From Xanthobacteraceae bacterium (GTDB taxonomy: Bacteria > Pseudomonadota > Alphaproteobacteria > Rhizobiales > Xanthobacteraceae): a DNA stretch of 56,842 bases. The notes beneath the pieces were generated by a model. It had not been told where the DNA came from. It was given only the letters and a program-made list of their open reading frames with translations, and did not search any database. Both the position numbers and the translations under genes were made by a program. The DNA lies in assembly GCA_031291445.1 (NCBI GenBank), contig JARLJA010000093.1:1-56842 (forward strand), read 5' to 3'. Below, in pieces: positions 1 to 8,938 of the stretch (within the stretch, counting starts at the first letter, position 1; every line of letters starts with the position of its first letter).

Positions 1-21
1 GCTGCCGCAAGAAAGACGTGG

Positions 22-80
22 ATGGCCGGGAGACCTTAGTCCTAGCGATCCGTCGAAGACGGATCGCGCTGCCCGGCCAT
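22..80. repeat. Composite palindromic repeat (REP-like)
   Basis: Two nested inverted repeats. The outer arms are ATGGCCGGG (22-30) and CCCGGCCAT (72-80). The inner arms are GCGATCCGTC (45-54) and GACGGATCGC (58-67) around a GAA triloop. The outer module, with GTGG before it and GACGG plus an A run after it, recurs at 3640-3662, and its core recurs at 15131-15155. It lies downstream of the 3' end of tadA. It looks like a dispersed intergenic repeat; a role in transcript 3' ends is an inference. Confidence 0.75.
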
Positions 81-247
81 GACGGAAAAAACAGCAATCG
101 CAACATCTTGAAAATGCTCGCTGCATTTTCGGTCAGACACTGAGGAGGCGCGAAGCGCCGTCTCGAAGGATGACAGCCCCGGGGCCGTTCATCCTTCGAG
201 GCTCGCTTCGCTCGCACCTCAGGATGACGGATCGATCGTTACTCGTG
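81..247. other. Intergenic stretch with an 11-bp inverted repeat
   Basis: No gene is seen between the window start and the tadA stop codon. The stretch holds a perfect inverted repeat, CTCGAAGGATG (162-172) and CATCCTTCGAG (190-200), with a GC-rich loop. A further CAGGATGACGG follows. This is the style of dispersed palindromic repeat common in Bradyrhizobium-type genomes. Confidence 0.6.
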
Positions 248-694
248 CTACCGTCGCGCCTGGAAGAAGCCGCGCAGCAGGGCCGCCGCCTCGACCTCGC
301 CGAGCGCCGAATAGACCTCCGGGGCGTGGTGGCAGGTCGGCTGGGCGAAGAACCGCACACCGGATTCCACCGCGCCGCCCTTGGGGTCGCGTGCGCCGTA
401 GTAGAGCCGCCGGATTCGGGCCAACGAGATCGCGCCGGCGCACATGGTGCAGGGCTCGAGCGTGACGTAGAGGTCGCAGTCGGTCAGCCGCTCGCTGCCG
501 AGGCGCCGCGCCGCGGCCCGGATCGCGACGATTTCGGCATGGGCCGACGGGTCGTGGTCGTTCAGCGTCCGGTTGCCGGCCGCCGCCACCACCTCGCCCT
601 CGCGGACGATGACGCAGCCGATCGGCACTTCCCCGTGGTTTTGGGCGATTTCGGCCTGTTTGAGGGCCAGATCCATGAAAGATTGTGCCGTCAT
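248..694 (-). CDS. tadA: tRNA-specific adenosine deaminase TadA
   Basis: A 148-residue cytidine/deoxycytidylate deaminase-fold protein. It should convert adenosine-34 to inosine in the tRNA-Arg(ACG) anticodon in the cytoplasm. The zinc-site signatures are plain: HAE at residues 52-54 (His ligand and proton-shuttling Glu) and PCTMC at 81-85 (two Cys ligands). Length fits bacterial TadA (about 150-170 residues). The gene diverges from the rluB-like gene; the 127-bp gap between them should hold both promoters. A generic nucleoside deaminase is the only alternative. The PCTMC motif and the alphaproteobacterial context favour TadA. Confidence 0.95.
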   Translation of the reverse strand: MTAQSFMDLALKQAEIAQNHGEVPIGCVIVREGEVVAAAGNRTLNDHDPSAHAEIVAIRAAARRLGSERLTDCDLYVTLEPCTMCAGAISLARIRRLYYGARDPKGGAVESGVRFFAQPTCHHAPEVYSALGEVEAAALLRGFFQARR

Positions 695-821
695 CCCTCG
701 TTTCGCGCGCTCAATTCTGTTACAGCATCAACTTCATCGTCACAGAGCCAGTCGTTCCGGTCTGAGTCAACGCGGTTGAGTCAGGTCGAGGCGAACGCCC
801 TATTTCCAGCGAGAAGACCTC

Positions 822-2957
822 ATGCCCCGCGACAAAGACAAGACCAGCGGCCCTGCGCGCGGCACCCGGGGCGCGGGACGCCATGTCGGCAAGGGCCGTC
901 CCGGCGGCGGCGAAGAGCGTCCGGCGCGCGCCGGCGGCAAGCCGTTCGGCGCCAAGGCGTCGTTTGGCGCAAAGAAGCCCTATGGCGATAAGAAGCCTTT
1001 CGGCGACAAGCCGCTCGGCGACCGCAAGGGCGGCGACAAGCGACCCTATGCGGCAAGGCCTGCCGCCGACCGCCCGCGGTCGGAGCGGCCGGGCACCGCC
1101 AAGGGCGAGCGCTTTGGCGGTGATCGTGGGCGGCCCCGCGCCGACCGTGACGCGGGTCCGCCGCGTAGCCGCGACGACCGGCCCGCGCGCGCGCCGCGCA
1201 AGGAGTTCACGCCGCGGGGCGACCGTGGGGCCGAGGAGCGTCCGCGCTTCAAGCCGCGCGAGGATCGCGGCGGCGAGAAGTCGTTCGCGCCGCGTGGCGA
1301 GCGCCGCGATGCCCGCCCCGCCGGCCGGTTCGCCGACAAGAAGTTCGGCGACAAGCGGCCGTTCGGCGGCAAGCCCGGATTCAAGGGTGAGGGCTTCCGC
1401 AAGGACGGCGACAAGCCGTTCTCGCGCGGCGGAGGGTTTCGCAAGGACGGCGACCGGCCCGAGCGTGCGCCGCGCAAGGAGTTCACGCCGCGGGGCGACC
1501 GCGGGGCTCCGGACCGTCCGCGGTTCAAGCCGCGCGAGGATCGCGGCGGCGAAAAGAGTTTCGCACCGCGTGGCGAACGGCCGCGTCGCGAGGGCGACGA
1601 GCGGCCACGGTTCTCGAAACCCCGCACCGAGCGGCCCGATCGCGCCGGCGCCGAGGATCGCGCGCCGCGCAAGTTCAGCCGGCCGCGCGACGCCGCCGAC
1701 CGTCCGAAATTCGATCGACCGCGGTCCGATCGCCCGGGTCGCGATCAGAGGTCGGGCGACCGGCCCGGCTTCGAGCGGCCCCGATCGGACCGCCCTCGTC
1801 CGGAGCGCGCGACGTTCGCGCGTCCGCGCGCCGATCGCGAGGCCTCCTGGAAGGATCATCCGCGCAGCGAAGGCGGCGAGGAACGGCCGCGGGGCGAGCC
1901 GGACGAGGCGCGGATTTTCGTCAAGCGTCCGGCCTTCGGCGGCCGCGGCGCCTATCGCGAGCGCCCGCCCGAGAAGGAGCGCCGTCGTCCGCCGCCGCCC
2001 AATCCGGCCAAGACCGGCGAACGCATCGCCAAGCGTCTGGCCCGCGCCGGGCTGTGCTCGCGGCGCGACGCCGAGGAGTGGATCATGCAGGGCCGCGTCG
2101 CGGTCAACGGCCGGGTGCTGACCTCGCCGGCGCTCGACGTCACCGAGCGCGATACCATCACCGTCGACGGCAAGCCGTTGCCGGAGCGTGAGCGGACGCG
2201 GCTGTTCCTCTATCACAAGCCGCGCGGGCTGATGACGACCCATGCCGATCCCGAGGGCCGCCCCACGGTGTTCGACAATCTGCCGGAGGACCTGCCGCGG
2301 CTGATCAGCGTCGGCCGGCTCGATTTCAACACCGAGGGCCTGCTGCTGCTCACCAACGACGGCGGGCTGGCGCGGGCGCTGGAACTGCCGGAAACCGGCT
2401 GGCTGCGGCGCTACCGCGTGCGCGCCCATGGCGCGGTGGCCCAGGCCCAGCTCGATGCGCTGCGTGCCGGCGTCGAGGTCGACGGCGTCAAATACGGTCC
2501 GATCGAGGCCACGCTCGAGCGCGAGCAGGGCGACAACGTCTGGATCACGTTCGCGATCCGCGAGGGCAAGAACCGCGAGGTGCGCAACGTGCTCGCCCAT
2601 CTCGGCCTCGAGGTGAATCGCCTGATCCGGATCTCCTACGGCCCGTTCCAGCTGGCCGAGCTTCCCGAGGGCGAGGTCGAGGAAGTGCGCACCCGGGTGC
2701 TGCGCGAGCAACTCGGCGAGAAGATCGCGGCGCTCGCCAACGCCGACTTCCAGCTGCCGGTCAAGCCGGACGACGCGGCCGTGGCGCCGGCGCCGGCGAA
2801 GAAGACCCGGCCGCGCGCCGGGCTGATCGCCGACCGCAAGGGCCGCCGGGTGCTGGTCGAACGTTCCGGCGAGAGCGAAGCCGGTGAGGCGAAGCCGTAC
2901 AAGCGGCCGAAGCGCGCCTATCACGGCAAGCGCGACATCAAGCCCCGCGACGAATAG
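822..2957 (+). CDS. rluB: Pseudouridine synthase (RluB/RsuA family) with giant disordered N-terminal extension
   Basis: A 711-residue protein. The catalytic part starts near residue 399: an S4 RNA-binding domain (about 399-445), then the RsuA/RluB/RluE/RluF fold with the motif GRLDFNTEG, where Asp501 is the expected catalytic residue. It probably makes a pseudouridine in 23S rRNA (RluB-like, position 2605 in E. coli). Typical family members are about 250-300 residues. The first 398 residues are almost entirely Arg, Gly, Asp, Lys, Pro, Phe and Ser, and contain a duplicated block (residues 124-160 and 216-252). A basic tail follows from about residue 645. The extension is probably unstructured and RNA-binding (inference). 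rsmD starts 43 bp downstream, probably in the same transcript. Confidence 0.9.
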   Translation: MPRDKDKTSGPARGTRGAGRHVGKGRPGGGEERPARAGGKPFGAKASFGAKKPYGDKKPFGDKPLGDRKGGDKRPYAARPAADRPRSERPGTAKGERFGGDRGRPRADRDAGPPRSRDDRPARAPRKEFTPRGDRGAEERPRFKPREDRGGEKSFAPRGERRDARPAGRFADKKFGDKRPFGGKPGFKGEGFRKDGDKPFSRGGGFRKDGDRPERAPRKEFTPRGDRGAPDRPRFKPREDRGGEKSFAPRGERPRREGDERPRFSKPRTERPDRAGAEDRAPRKFSRPRDAADRPKFDRPRSDRPGRDQRSGDRPGFERPRSDRPRPERATFARPRADREASWKDHPRSEGGEERPRGEPDEARIFVKRPAFGGRGAYRERPPEKERRRPPPPNPAKTGERIAKRLARAGLCSRRDAEEWIMQGRVAVNGRVLTSPALDVTERDTITVDGKPLPERERTRLFLYHKPRGLMTTHADPEGRPTVFDNLPEDLPRLISVGRLDFNTEGLLLLTNDGGLARALELPETGWLRRYRVRAHGAVAQAQLDALRAGVEVDGVKYGPIEATLEREQGDNVWITFAIREGKNREVRNVLAHLGLEVNRLIRISYGPFQLAELPEGEVEEVRTRVLREQLGEKIAALANADFQLPVKPDDAAVAPAPAKKTRPRAGLIADRKGRRVLVERSGESEAGEAKPYKRPKRAYHGKRDIKPRDE
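1191..1578 (+). repeat. Two diverged direct copies of a ~112-bp coding repeat inside rluB
   Basis: Copies at about 1191-1302 and 1467-1578, offset by 276 bp (92 codons), differ at only a few positions. Both encode a block of the pattern APRKEFTPRGDRG, then RPRFKPREDRGGEKSF, then APRGER. The repeat keeps the reading frame, so it is an internal protein duplication rather than an insertion. Confidence 0.85.
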
Positions 2958-3000
2958 ATGGTGCTGTCTGGGCGAGGGGCTGCATAGGCAGCGGTTGCGG

Positions 3001-3564
3001 ATGCGTGTGGTAGCTGGCCGCTTGAAGGGCCGAACGATCGCCTCGCCGACGTCGCGCGAGATCCGGCCGACCGCCGACCGGCTGCGCGAGGCGCTGTTCA
3101 ACATTCTCGTGCATGCCTACGGCGATCCGGTCGAGGGCGGACGCGTCGTCGACCTGTTCGCCGGCACCGGCGCGCTCGGCATCGAGGCGTTGTCGCGCGG
3201 CGCGCAGTTCGCGCTGTTCGTCGACAACGGCGCCGAAGCCCGCGCGCTGCTGCGGCAGAACGTCGAGGCACTGGCGCTCGGCGGCGTCAGCAAGGTCTAT
3301 CGCCGCGACGCCACCAGGCTCGGCCCGGCACACCCGATGCCGCCGTTCTCGCTGGCGATGCTCGATCCGCCCTACGGCAAGGGTCTCGCCGAGCAGGCGC
3401 TGGGTTCGCTGCGCGACGGCGGCTGGCTCACGCCGGGCGCGCTGGTGGTGGTGGAGGAGGCGAAGGCGGCGGCGTTCACCGCGCCGGAGGGCTTCGATGA
3501 GCTCGAGCGGCGGGCGTACGACGACACGGAGTTCGTGTTTCTGCGATTTGCTTCTGCAGGTTGA
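3001..3564 (+). CDS. rsmD: 16S rRNA (guanine-966-N2)-methyltransferase RsmD
   Basis: A 187-residue SAM-dependent methyltransferase. The start is placed at ATG 3001 because RsmD proteins begin with MRVVAGRLKGR; an in-frame upstream extension overlaps rluB and is not family-like. Visible motifs are the SAM-binding loop DLFAGTGALGIEALSRGA and the catalytic DPPYGKG (N/DPPY class, amino-methylating). It should methylate N2 of G966 in 16S rRNA during 30S assembly. It follows the rluB-like gene by 43 bp, so two rRNA-modifying enzymes are co-expressed. It converges on mutL. Confidence 0.95.
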   Translation: MRVVAGRLKGRTIASPTSREIRPTADRLREALFNILVHAYGDPVEGGRVVDLFAGTGALGIEALSRGAQFALFVDNGAEARALLRQNVEALALGGVSKVYRRDATRLGPAHPMPPFSLAMLDPPYGKGLAEQALGSLRDGGWLTPGALVVVEEAKAAAFTAPEGFDELERRAYDDTEFVFLRFASAG

Positions 3565-3580
3565 TCTACGGTTATGCGTC

Positions 3581-3662
3581 ACCCGCGGGCTTGACCCGCG
3601 GGTCCACACTTCGCGGCGCCACGCGGCTGAAAAGAGTGGATGGCCGGGTCAAGCCCGGCCAT
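3581..3662. repeat. Two palindromes between convergent rsmD and mutL
   Basis: First palindrome: ACCCGCGGG (3581-3589), loop CTTGA, CCCGCGGGT (3595-3603). Second: ATGGCCGGG (3640-3648), loop TCAAG, CCCGGCCAT (3654-3662). The second shares its core with repeats at 22-80 and 15131-15155. They fill the gap between two convergent genes. They may stabilise or end both transcripts, though no U-tract directly follows either stem on either strand. Confidence 0.75.
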
Positions 3663-3684
3663 GACGACCAAAAAACGCAGCTCT

Positions 3685-5505
3685 TCACCGCCGCCCGAAC
3701 AGCTTTTCGATATCCGCGAGCTTGAGCTCCACATAGGTCGGCCGGCCGTGATTGCACTGGCCGGAATTGGGCGTCGCTTCCATCTCGCGCAGCAGCGCGT
3801 TCATCTCCTCGGGCCGCAGCAGGCGGCCGGCGCGCACCGAGCCGTGGCAGGCCATGGTGGCCGAGACATGCATCAGCCGGCGCTCCAGCGGCAGCGCCTC
3901 GTCCCATTCCGCCATGTGCTCGGCGAGATCGCGCAACAGTGCGCCGGCGTCGGCCTTGCCGAGCAGCGCCGGTGTCTCGCGCACCGCGATCGCGCCGGGG
4001 CCGAACGATTCCACCACGAGGCCGAAGCTCTCCAGTTCGGCCGCGCGCGCCACCAGCCGCTCCACGGTGGCCTCGTCCATCTCGACGATCTCGGGGATCA
4101 AGAGGATCTGCCGCGCCACGCCGTCGCGGGCGAGCGACGCTTTCAGCCGTTCGTAGACGATGCGCTCGTGGGCGGCGTGCTGGTCGACCACCACCAGGCC
4201 GTCGCGGGTCTGCGCCACGATGTAGGTGGCGTGAATTTGGGTGCGCGCGGCGCCAAGCGGGCGGTCGAGCAGGTCCGGCGACGGCGCCGGCTCTCGCCGC
4301 ACGTCGGCGCTCGGGCAGCCCACGTCGAAGGCCGCTTGGCTGCCCTCGGCGAAACCGGCCTCCGCCAGGGCGGCCGCGGCGCCGGCATAGGCGAATGGCT
4401 GCCCGGCGGGTGCCGCGGGCGAGCGCTGCCAGTCCCAGTTCATCGGCCGGTTCAGTCCGGCCCTGAACGCGCCGAGCGCGCTGTCGCCGCCATTGGCGGC
4501 GGTGCGGCGGCCTTCCCGCGCCAAGCCCTCCTTGAGGGCGTGGACGATGAGCGCGCGCACCAGGCCGGCATTGCGGAAGCGTACTTCCGTTTTCGCCGGA
4601 TGGACGTTGGCGTCGACCTCGCGGGTATCCAGCGTGACGAACAGCGCCACCACCGGATGGCGGTCGCGCGGCAGGTAGTCGGCATAGGCCGCCCGCACCG
4701 CGCCGAGTATGAGCTTGTCGCGTACCGGCCGGCCGTTGACGAAGAGATACTGGCCGAGCGCGTTGGCCCGGGTCAGCGACGGCGCAGCCGCATAGCCCTC
4801 GACGCGGACGCCCTCGCGCTCGGCCTCGACCGCGATGGCGCTCATGCGGAATTCGGCGCCGAGAATGTCGCCGAGCCGGGTTAGCCGGCCCGGTCCTCCC
4901 GGCAGCGCCGCCGCCCAGGTCACCGGCGCGCGCTCCTCGCCGGCGAGCGTAAAGGCGATCTCGGGCCGCGCCATCGCCAGCCGCCGCACGGTCTCGCGGA
5001 TCGCCTCGGCCTCGGTGCGGTCGGTCTTGAGGAACTTCAGCCGCGCCGGGGTGGCGTAGAACAGGTCGGTGACCTCGACGCGGGTGCCCTGCGTCAGCGC
5101 CGCCGGCGCGATCTCGGACTTGACGCCGGCATCCACCTGCATCGTCCAGGCGTTCCCGTCTCCGGCCTGGCGGGTGGTGATGGCGAGCCGCGCGACAGCG
5201 CCGATCGACGGCAGCGCCTCGCCGCGAAACCCCAGGGTGCGGATCCGCAGCAGGTCTTCGTCGTCGAGCTTGGAGGTGGCGTGGCGCTCGACCGCGAGCG
5301 CCAGATCGCCGCGCGTCATGCCCTGGCCGTCGTCGGTGATGGCGATGCGGCGGCGGCCGCCGCCCTCGGTGAAGACGTCGATGCGGTGGGCCCCGGCGTC
5401 GATGGCGTTCTCGACCAGTTCCTTCACCGCGCTGGCGGGGCGCTCGACCACCTCGCCGGCGGCGATGCGGTTGACGATGGTTTCGGGCAACTGGCGAACG
5501 GGCAT
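3685..5505 (-). CDS. mutL: DNA mismatch repair protein MutL (endonuclease type)
   Basis: A 606-residue MutL. The N-terminal GHKL ATPase shows [11 protein letters not shown], the DDGQGM box and [12 protein letters not shown]. The C-terminal dimerisation domain carries the endonuclease motif [12 protein letters not shown] (the DQHA-x2-E-x4-E pattern), an ACHGSV box, a CNHGRPT box and a final FGRR. The protein should therefore nick DNA itself, as in most bacteria without MutH and unlike E. coli MutL. It couples MutS mismatch recognition to repair. It is the last gene of the colinear minus-strand run, 81 bp after arfB. No mutS is in the window. Confidence 0.96.
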   Translation of the reverse strand: MPVRQLPETIVNRIAAGEVVERPASAVKELVENAIDAGAHRIDVFTEGGGRRRIAITDDGQGMTRGDLALAVERHATSKLDDEDLLRIRTLGFRGEALPSIGAVARLAITTRQAGDGNAWTMQVDAGVKSEIAPAALTQGTRVEVTDLFYATPARLKFLKTDRTEAEAIRETVRRLAMARPEIAFTLAGEERAPVTWAAALPGGPGRLTRLGDILGAEFRMSAIAVEAEREGVRVEGYAAAPSLTRANALGQYLFVNGRPVRDKLILGAVRAAYADYLPRDRHPVVALFVTLDTREVDANVHPAKTEVRFRNAGLVRALIVHALKEGLAREGRRTAANGGDSALGAFRAGLNRPMNWDWQRSPAAPAGQPFAYAGAAAALAEAGFAEGSQAAFDVGCPSADVRREPAPSPDLLDRPLGAARTQIHATYIVAQTRDGLVVVDQHAAHERIVYERLKASLARDGVARQILLIPEIVEMDEATVERLVARAAELESFGLVVESFGPGAIAVRETPALLGKADAGALLRDLAEHMAEWDEALPLERRLMHVSATMACHGSVRAGRLLRPEEMNALLREMEATPNSGQCNHGRPTYVELKLADIEKLFGRR

Positions 5506-5586
5506 GCGTGGCGCGACTCGGGGGAGGGACCAGATGAATGTAGTGGCAATTGGCCGGGGGCGGGAGGGTGGCCCGCGCCACGCGGT

Positions 5587-6003
5587 TCAATCGTCGGGGC
5601 GACCGCCGCGCAGCGCCTTGACGTTGCCGCGGTGTTTCTTGCCTTCGAGGCGGCGCATTTTCGAGCCCAGCGTCGGCCGGGTGGCGCGGCGCGGCTTGGG
5701 ACGCACGGCGGCGTCGCGGAACAGGTCGACCAGGCGGTCGATGGCGTCCTGGCGGTTGCGCTCCTGGGTGCGGTAGCGCTGGGCGTGGATCACGATCACG
5801 CCGTCCTTGGTCATGCGCTGCCCGGCGAGCCGGGCCAGCCGCTCCCGCATGTCGTCGGGCAGCACGGCGCGCGCGGTGTCGTAACGGAGCTGGGCGGCGG
5901 TCGCGAGTTTGTTGACGTTCTGGCCGCCCGGGCCCGAGGCGCGCACGAAGGTGATCTCGAGATCGTTGTCGTCGATGGCGATGGCGTGGGTGATGCGCAA
6001 CAT
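5587..6003 (-). CDS. arfB: Alternative ribosome-rescue factor ArfB (YaeJ)
   Basis: A 138-residue class I release-factor-like protein without a codon-recognition domain. It has the catalytic GGQ in SGPGGQNVNK near residues 23-32. The C-terminus is a long basic tail (about residues 100-138, rich in Arg and Lys), the part that in ArfB lies in the empty mRNA channel of a stalled ribosome. It should hydrolyse peptidyl-tRNA on non-stop ribosomes. It sits between an M16 peptidase gene (76 bp upstream) and mutL (81 bp downstream), all on the minus strand. Confidence 0.93.
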   Translation of the reverse strand: MLRITHAIAIDDNDLEITFVRASGPGGQNVNKLATAAQLRYDTARAVLPDDMRERLARLAGQRMTKDGVIVIHAQRYRTQERNRQDAIDRLVDLFRDAAVRPKPRRATRPTLGSKMRRLEGKKHRGNVKALRGGRPDD

Positions 6004-6079
6004 GGGCGGCCGGGCTCAATTCAACTCCCGCAACGGGAATCGACCGGGCCATTGTACCGTACGGACCGCCCTCAGCGGG

Positions 6080-7462
6080 TCAATTCTTGACCGGCGCCGG
6101 CGGCGCCACCGGTGCGGTGGATTGCGCCGTCGCCTCGGTGGTCCGCCCGACTTCCACCGTCAGCAGGCCCTGGCCCCACAGGCGCCGCGCCACGCCCTGA
6201 GCGCCCTCGAGCGTCACGGCGTCGATCAGGCCGTTGCGCCGCTCGATATAGTCGATGCCGAGATTGTCGAGCTGGTACTGCGCCAGCACCGCGGCGATCT
6301 TGGCGGAGGAGTCGAGCGCGAGCATCTGCGACCCCTTGAGGTAGGATTTCGCCTCGTCGAGCTCGGTCTGGGTCGGCCCGGCGTCGCCCATGCGGCGGAT
6401 CTCGCGCGACAGCGCTTCGATGGTCTCCTCGGCCCGGTCGGCCCGGGTGGCGGTGGACCCGACCAGCATCGAGGAGTGGCTCATCCAGATCATCGATTCG
6501 GAGATCGAATAGACCAGCCCGCGCTTCTCGCGCACCTCGTGATAGAGCCGCGACGACAGCCCGCCGCCGCCGAGGATGTGGTTGATGATATAGGCGGTCA
6601 TGAAATCGGGGTCGCTGCGCTTCGGCGCCGGCGCGCCGAACATCACCACGGTCTGCGGCACGTCGAGCGCGACCTTGAGACGCTTGGGCGGAGCGGTCGG
6701 CGCGACGTCGGCGACCGCGACGAGATCGGTCCTGGCCGGCAACGCGCCAAAGGCGCGGTCGATCAGCCGTCCGAGCGTGTCGGCGTCGATGTCGCCGACC
6801 ACCGCGATCTTGAGCTGGTCGCGGCTGAGCGTCCGGCGCCGGTAGCCGTGCAGGTCCGCCTGCGTGATGGTCGGCACGCTCTCGAGGGTGCCCCCGGCCG
6901 GCCGGCCATAGGGATGGTCGGGGTAGGCGAGCTGCCAGAACGCGCGGTTCACCAGCGCGCTGGGCGTTGTGCTCTCGCGGCGCAGCCCGGACACGATCTG
7001 GGAGCGGATGCGCTCGACGGCCTCGGTATCGAAGCGCGGTTCGGTCAGCGCCAGCCGCAACAGGTCGAAGGCCTCGTCGCGGTCTTCCTTCAGAAGGCGC
7101 AGCGAGCCGCGGAAGAAGTCCCGCGCGGTGCCGAAACTCATCTGGATGGCGCGGCGTTCGAGGCGGCCGTGAAAGGCGTTGGCATCGAGGTCGCCGGCGC
7201 CCTCGTCGAGCAGGTCGGCAGCCATATTGCTGAGGCCGGGCTTGTCCGCCGGATCCTGGGCGGCGCCGCCGGCGAAGGCGTATTCCATCGCCACCAGGGG
7301 CACGGTGGAATCCTGGACGAACCAGGCTTCGATGCCGCCCGGCGTCACCAGGCGCTGGATCCGGGCCGCGGCGCGGGCCGGCGAGCCGCCGCCGAACGAC
7401 AGCAACGGCAGCGCCGCGGCGAAGCCGAGCGAGCGGATGACGTCGCGCCGGCGCAGCATCAT
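6080..7462 (-). CDS. M16 family peptidase-like protein, non-catalytic partner
   Basis: A 460-residue secreted M16 protein. The start is the ATG at 7462, overlapping the stop of the upstream M16 gene by 4 bp (ATGA), which implies translational coupling. The N-terminus has a twin-arginine-looking signal (RRRDVIRSLGF, then a hydrophobic stretch ending ARAAA). The M16 zinc motif HxxEH is absent: the aligned place reads KPGLSNMAADLLDEGAG, so this copy should be inactive. The conserved GGGLSSRLYHEVREKRGLVY box of the C-terminal half is present. Paired active/inactive M16 subunits are known in other bacteria and in mitochondrial processing peptidase. The substrate is unknown. Confidence 0.88.
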   Translation of the reverse strand: MMLRRRDVIRSLGFAAALPLLSFGGGSPARAAARIQRLVTPGGIEAWFVQDSTVPLVAMEYAFAGGAAQDPADKPGLSNMAADLLDEGAGDLDANAFHGRLERRAIQMSFGTARDFFRGSLRLLKEDRDEAFDLLRLALTEPRFDTEAVERIRSQIVSGLRRESTTPSALVNRAFWQLAYPDHPYGRPAGGTLESVPTITQADLHGYRRRTLSRDQLKIAVVGDIDADTLGRLIDRAFGALPARTDLVAVADVAPTAPPKRLKVALDVPQTVVMFGAPAPKRSDPDFMTAYIINHILGGGGLSSRLYHEVREKRGLVYSISESMIWMSHSSMLVGSTATRADRAEETIEALSREIRRMGDAGPTQTELDEAKSYLKGSQMLALDSSAKIAAVLAQYQLDNLGIDYIERRNGLIDAVTLEGAQGVARRLWGQGLLTVEVGRTTEATAQSTAPVAPPAPVKN

Positions 7463-8928
7463 GAGCGTTTCTCCGCGCGCTTGGTGGTGTCCTTGACCAG
7501 ATAGCCCGTGACCGACCGCTTCTTGTCGAGGAAGGCGCGCGCGACGTCGCGGACCTGGGTCGCGGTGACGGCGCGGACCCGGCGCGGCCAGTCGGCGACG
7601 TCGTCGATGGTCAGGCCGACGGTGAGCGCGGCGCCGTACCAGCGCGCCAGCGTCGCCTGGCTGTCCTGGGCATAGATCGCCTCGGCGACCAGCTGGGTCT
7701 TGGCGCGTTCGAGCATGTCCGCCGACACGCCGTTCTGGGCGATCTCGGCCAGCACCGCGTCGATCGCCTGCTCGAGCTGGTCGAAGCCGACGCCCGGCTT
7801 GGGCGACGCCGCGATGATGAACTGGGTGGGGTCGAGCGCTGCGCCCTGGTAGGAGGCATTGGCGGCGACCGCGAGCGGGTGGTCGACCACCAGCGCGCGG
7901 TAGAGCAGCGAGTTGTTGCCGCCGCCGAGCACCTCGGCGAGCACGTCGAGCGCATCGCTGTCGGCGGTGCCCGAGGTCGCCGACGGCGCCAGGTAATAGC
8001 GCCGCAGCGTCGGCTGCTCGACCTGCGGGTCCGCGAGCGTCACGGTGCGCGGCGCGACCGGCGTCGGCTCCTGCGGCCGGATCCGTTTCGCCGCGATGTC
8101 CGGGCGCGCGGCGAGCGGCCCGAAATTCTGTTCCGCCAGCGGCCGGACCTCGTCCGCGGTGACGTCGCCGGCGATCACCAGGATGGCGTTGTTGGGGGCG
8201 TAGAAGCGCCTGTAGAACGCGAGCGCGTCCTCGCGGCTGAGCTGCTCGATCTCGTGGTGCCAGCCGATCACCGGGCGGCCATAGGGGTGATTGAGATAGA
8301 GCGCCGCCATGGCCTGCTCGGCGAGCCGCGCGTCGGGGCTGTTGGCGACGCGCATGTTGTATTCCTCGAGCACGACGTCGCGCTCCGGCAGGACCTCCTC
8401 GGTCTTCAGCGTCAGGCCTGTCATGCGATCGGCCTCGAAGGCCATCATCCGTGCCAGCTGCTCGCGCGGCACGCGCTGGAAATAGCCGGTGTAGTCGGTC
8501 GAGGTGAAGGCGTTCTCGTTGCCGCCGACCCGGATCACGGTCTGGGAGAATTCGCCGGCCGGATGGCTGGCGGTGCCCTTGAACATCAGGTGTTCGAGGA
8601 AATGCGCGAGCCCGGACTTGCCGGGCGTTTCGTCCGCCGAGCCGACCTTGTACCAGATCATCTCGGTGACGACCGGCGTGCGGTGGTCGGGGATCACCAC
8701 GACCTGGAGGCCGTTGGCGAGGGTGAATATCGACGGCCGCTGGGACGTGGCCTCGGGCGCCGCGGCGGCGGGAGCCACCGTCGGCGGCGGCGCCGGGGTC
8801 AGGTTCTCGGCCCGCAGCGGCGAGGCGGCGGCCAGCGTGCCGACGAGCAGGCCGGCGAGCCATGCCGCGCTGCGCGCGCCGTTACGTTGCGGGCGGTTGG
8901 TCGGGCGACGCGCGCTCAAGAGGGCCAT
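7459..8928 (-). CDS. M16 family zinc metallopeptidase, catalytic subunit
   Basis: A 489-residue protein with an N-terminal signal peptide (hydrophobic run AAWLAGLLVGTLAAASPLRA) and an inverzincin motif HFLEHLMFKG (HxxEH). The downstream glutamates typical of family M16 lie in the segment TLKTEEVLPERDVVLEEYNM. It should be a periplasmic zinc peptidase working with the inactive copy translated from the overlapping downstream gene. The start at 8928 is chosen because it gives a proper signal peptide and begins 10 bp after the previous gene; a longer in-frame form would run into that gene. Confidence 0.92.
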   Translation of the reverse strand: MALLSARRPTNRPQRNGARSAAWLAGLLVGTLAAASPLRAENLTPAPPPTVAPAAAAPEATSQRPSIFTLANGLQVVVIPDHRTPVVTEMIWYKVGSADETPGKSGLAHFLEHLMFKGTASHPAGEFSQTVIRVGGNENAFTSTDYTGYFQRVPREQLARMMAFEADRMTGLTLKTEEVLPERDVVLEEYNMRVANSPDARLAEQAMAALYLNHPYGRPVIGWHHEIEQLSREDALAFYRRFYAPNNAILVIAGDVTADEVRPLAEQNFGPLAARPDIAAKRIRPQEPTPVAPRTVTLADPQVEQPTLRRYYLAPSATSGTADSDALDVLAEVLGGGNNSLLYRALVVDHPLAVAANASYQGAALDPTQFIIAASPKPGVGFDQLEQAIDAVLAEIAQNGVSADMLERAKTQLVAEAIYAQDSQATLARWYGAALTVGLTIDDVADWPRRVRAVTATQVRDVARAFLDKKRSVTGYLVKDTTKRAEKRS

Positions 8929-8938
8929 GCGCGGCGCG

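Noticed and set aside
822-3104. Long open frames on the opposite strand and in another frame of the rluB region (up to about 790 codons)
   Set aside because: They follow from high GC and the skewed codon content of the Arg/Gly-rich gene, show no family features and overlap a clear catalytic domain.
6080-8863. A 927-residue fusion of the two M16 proteins by frame continuity
   Set aside because: The first half of that open frame is out of frame with the true catalytic subunit; the ATGA overlap at 7459-7462 shows two genes.
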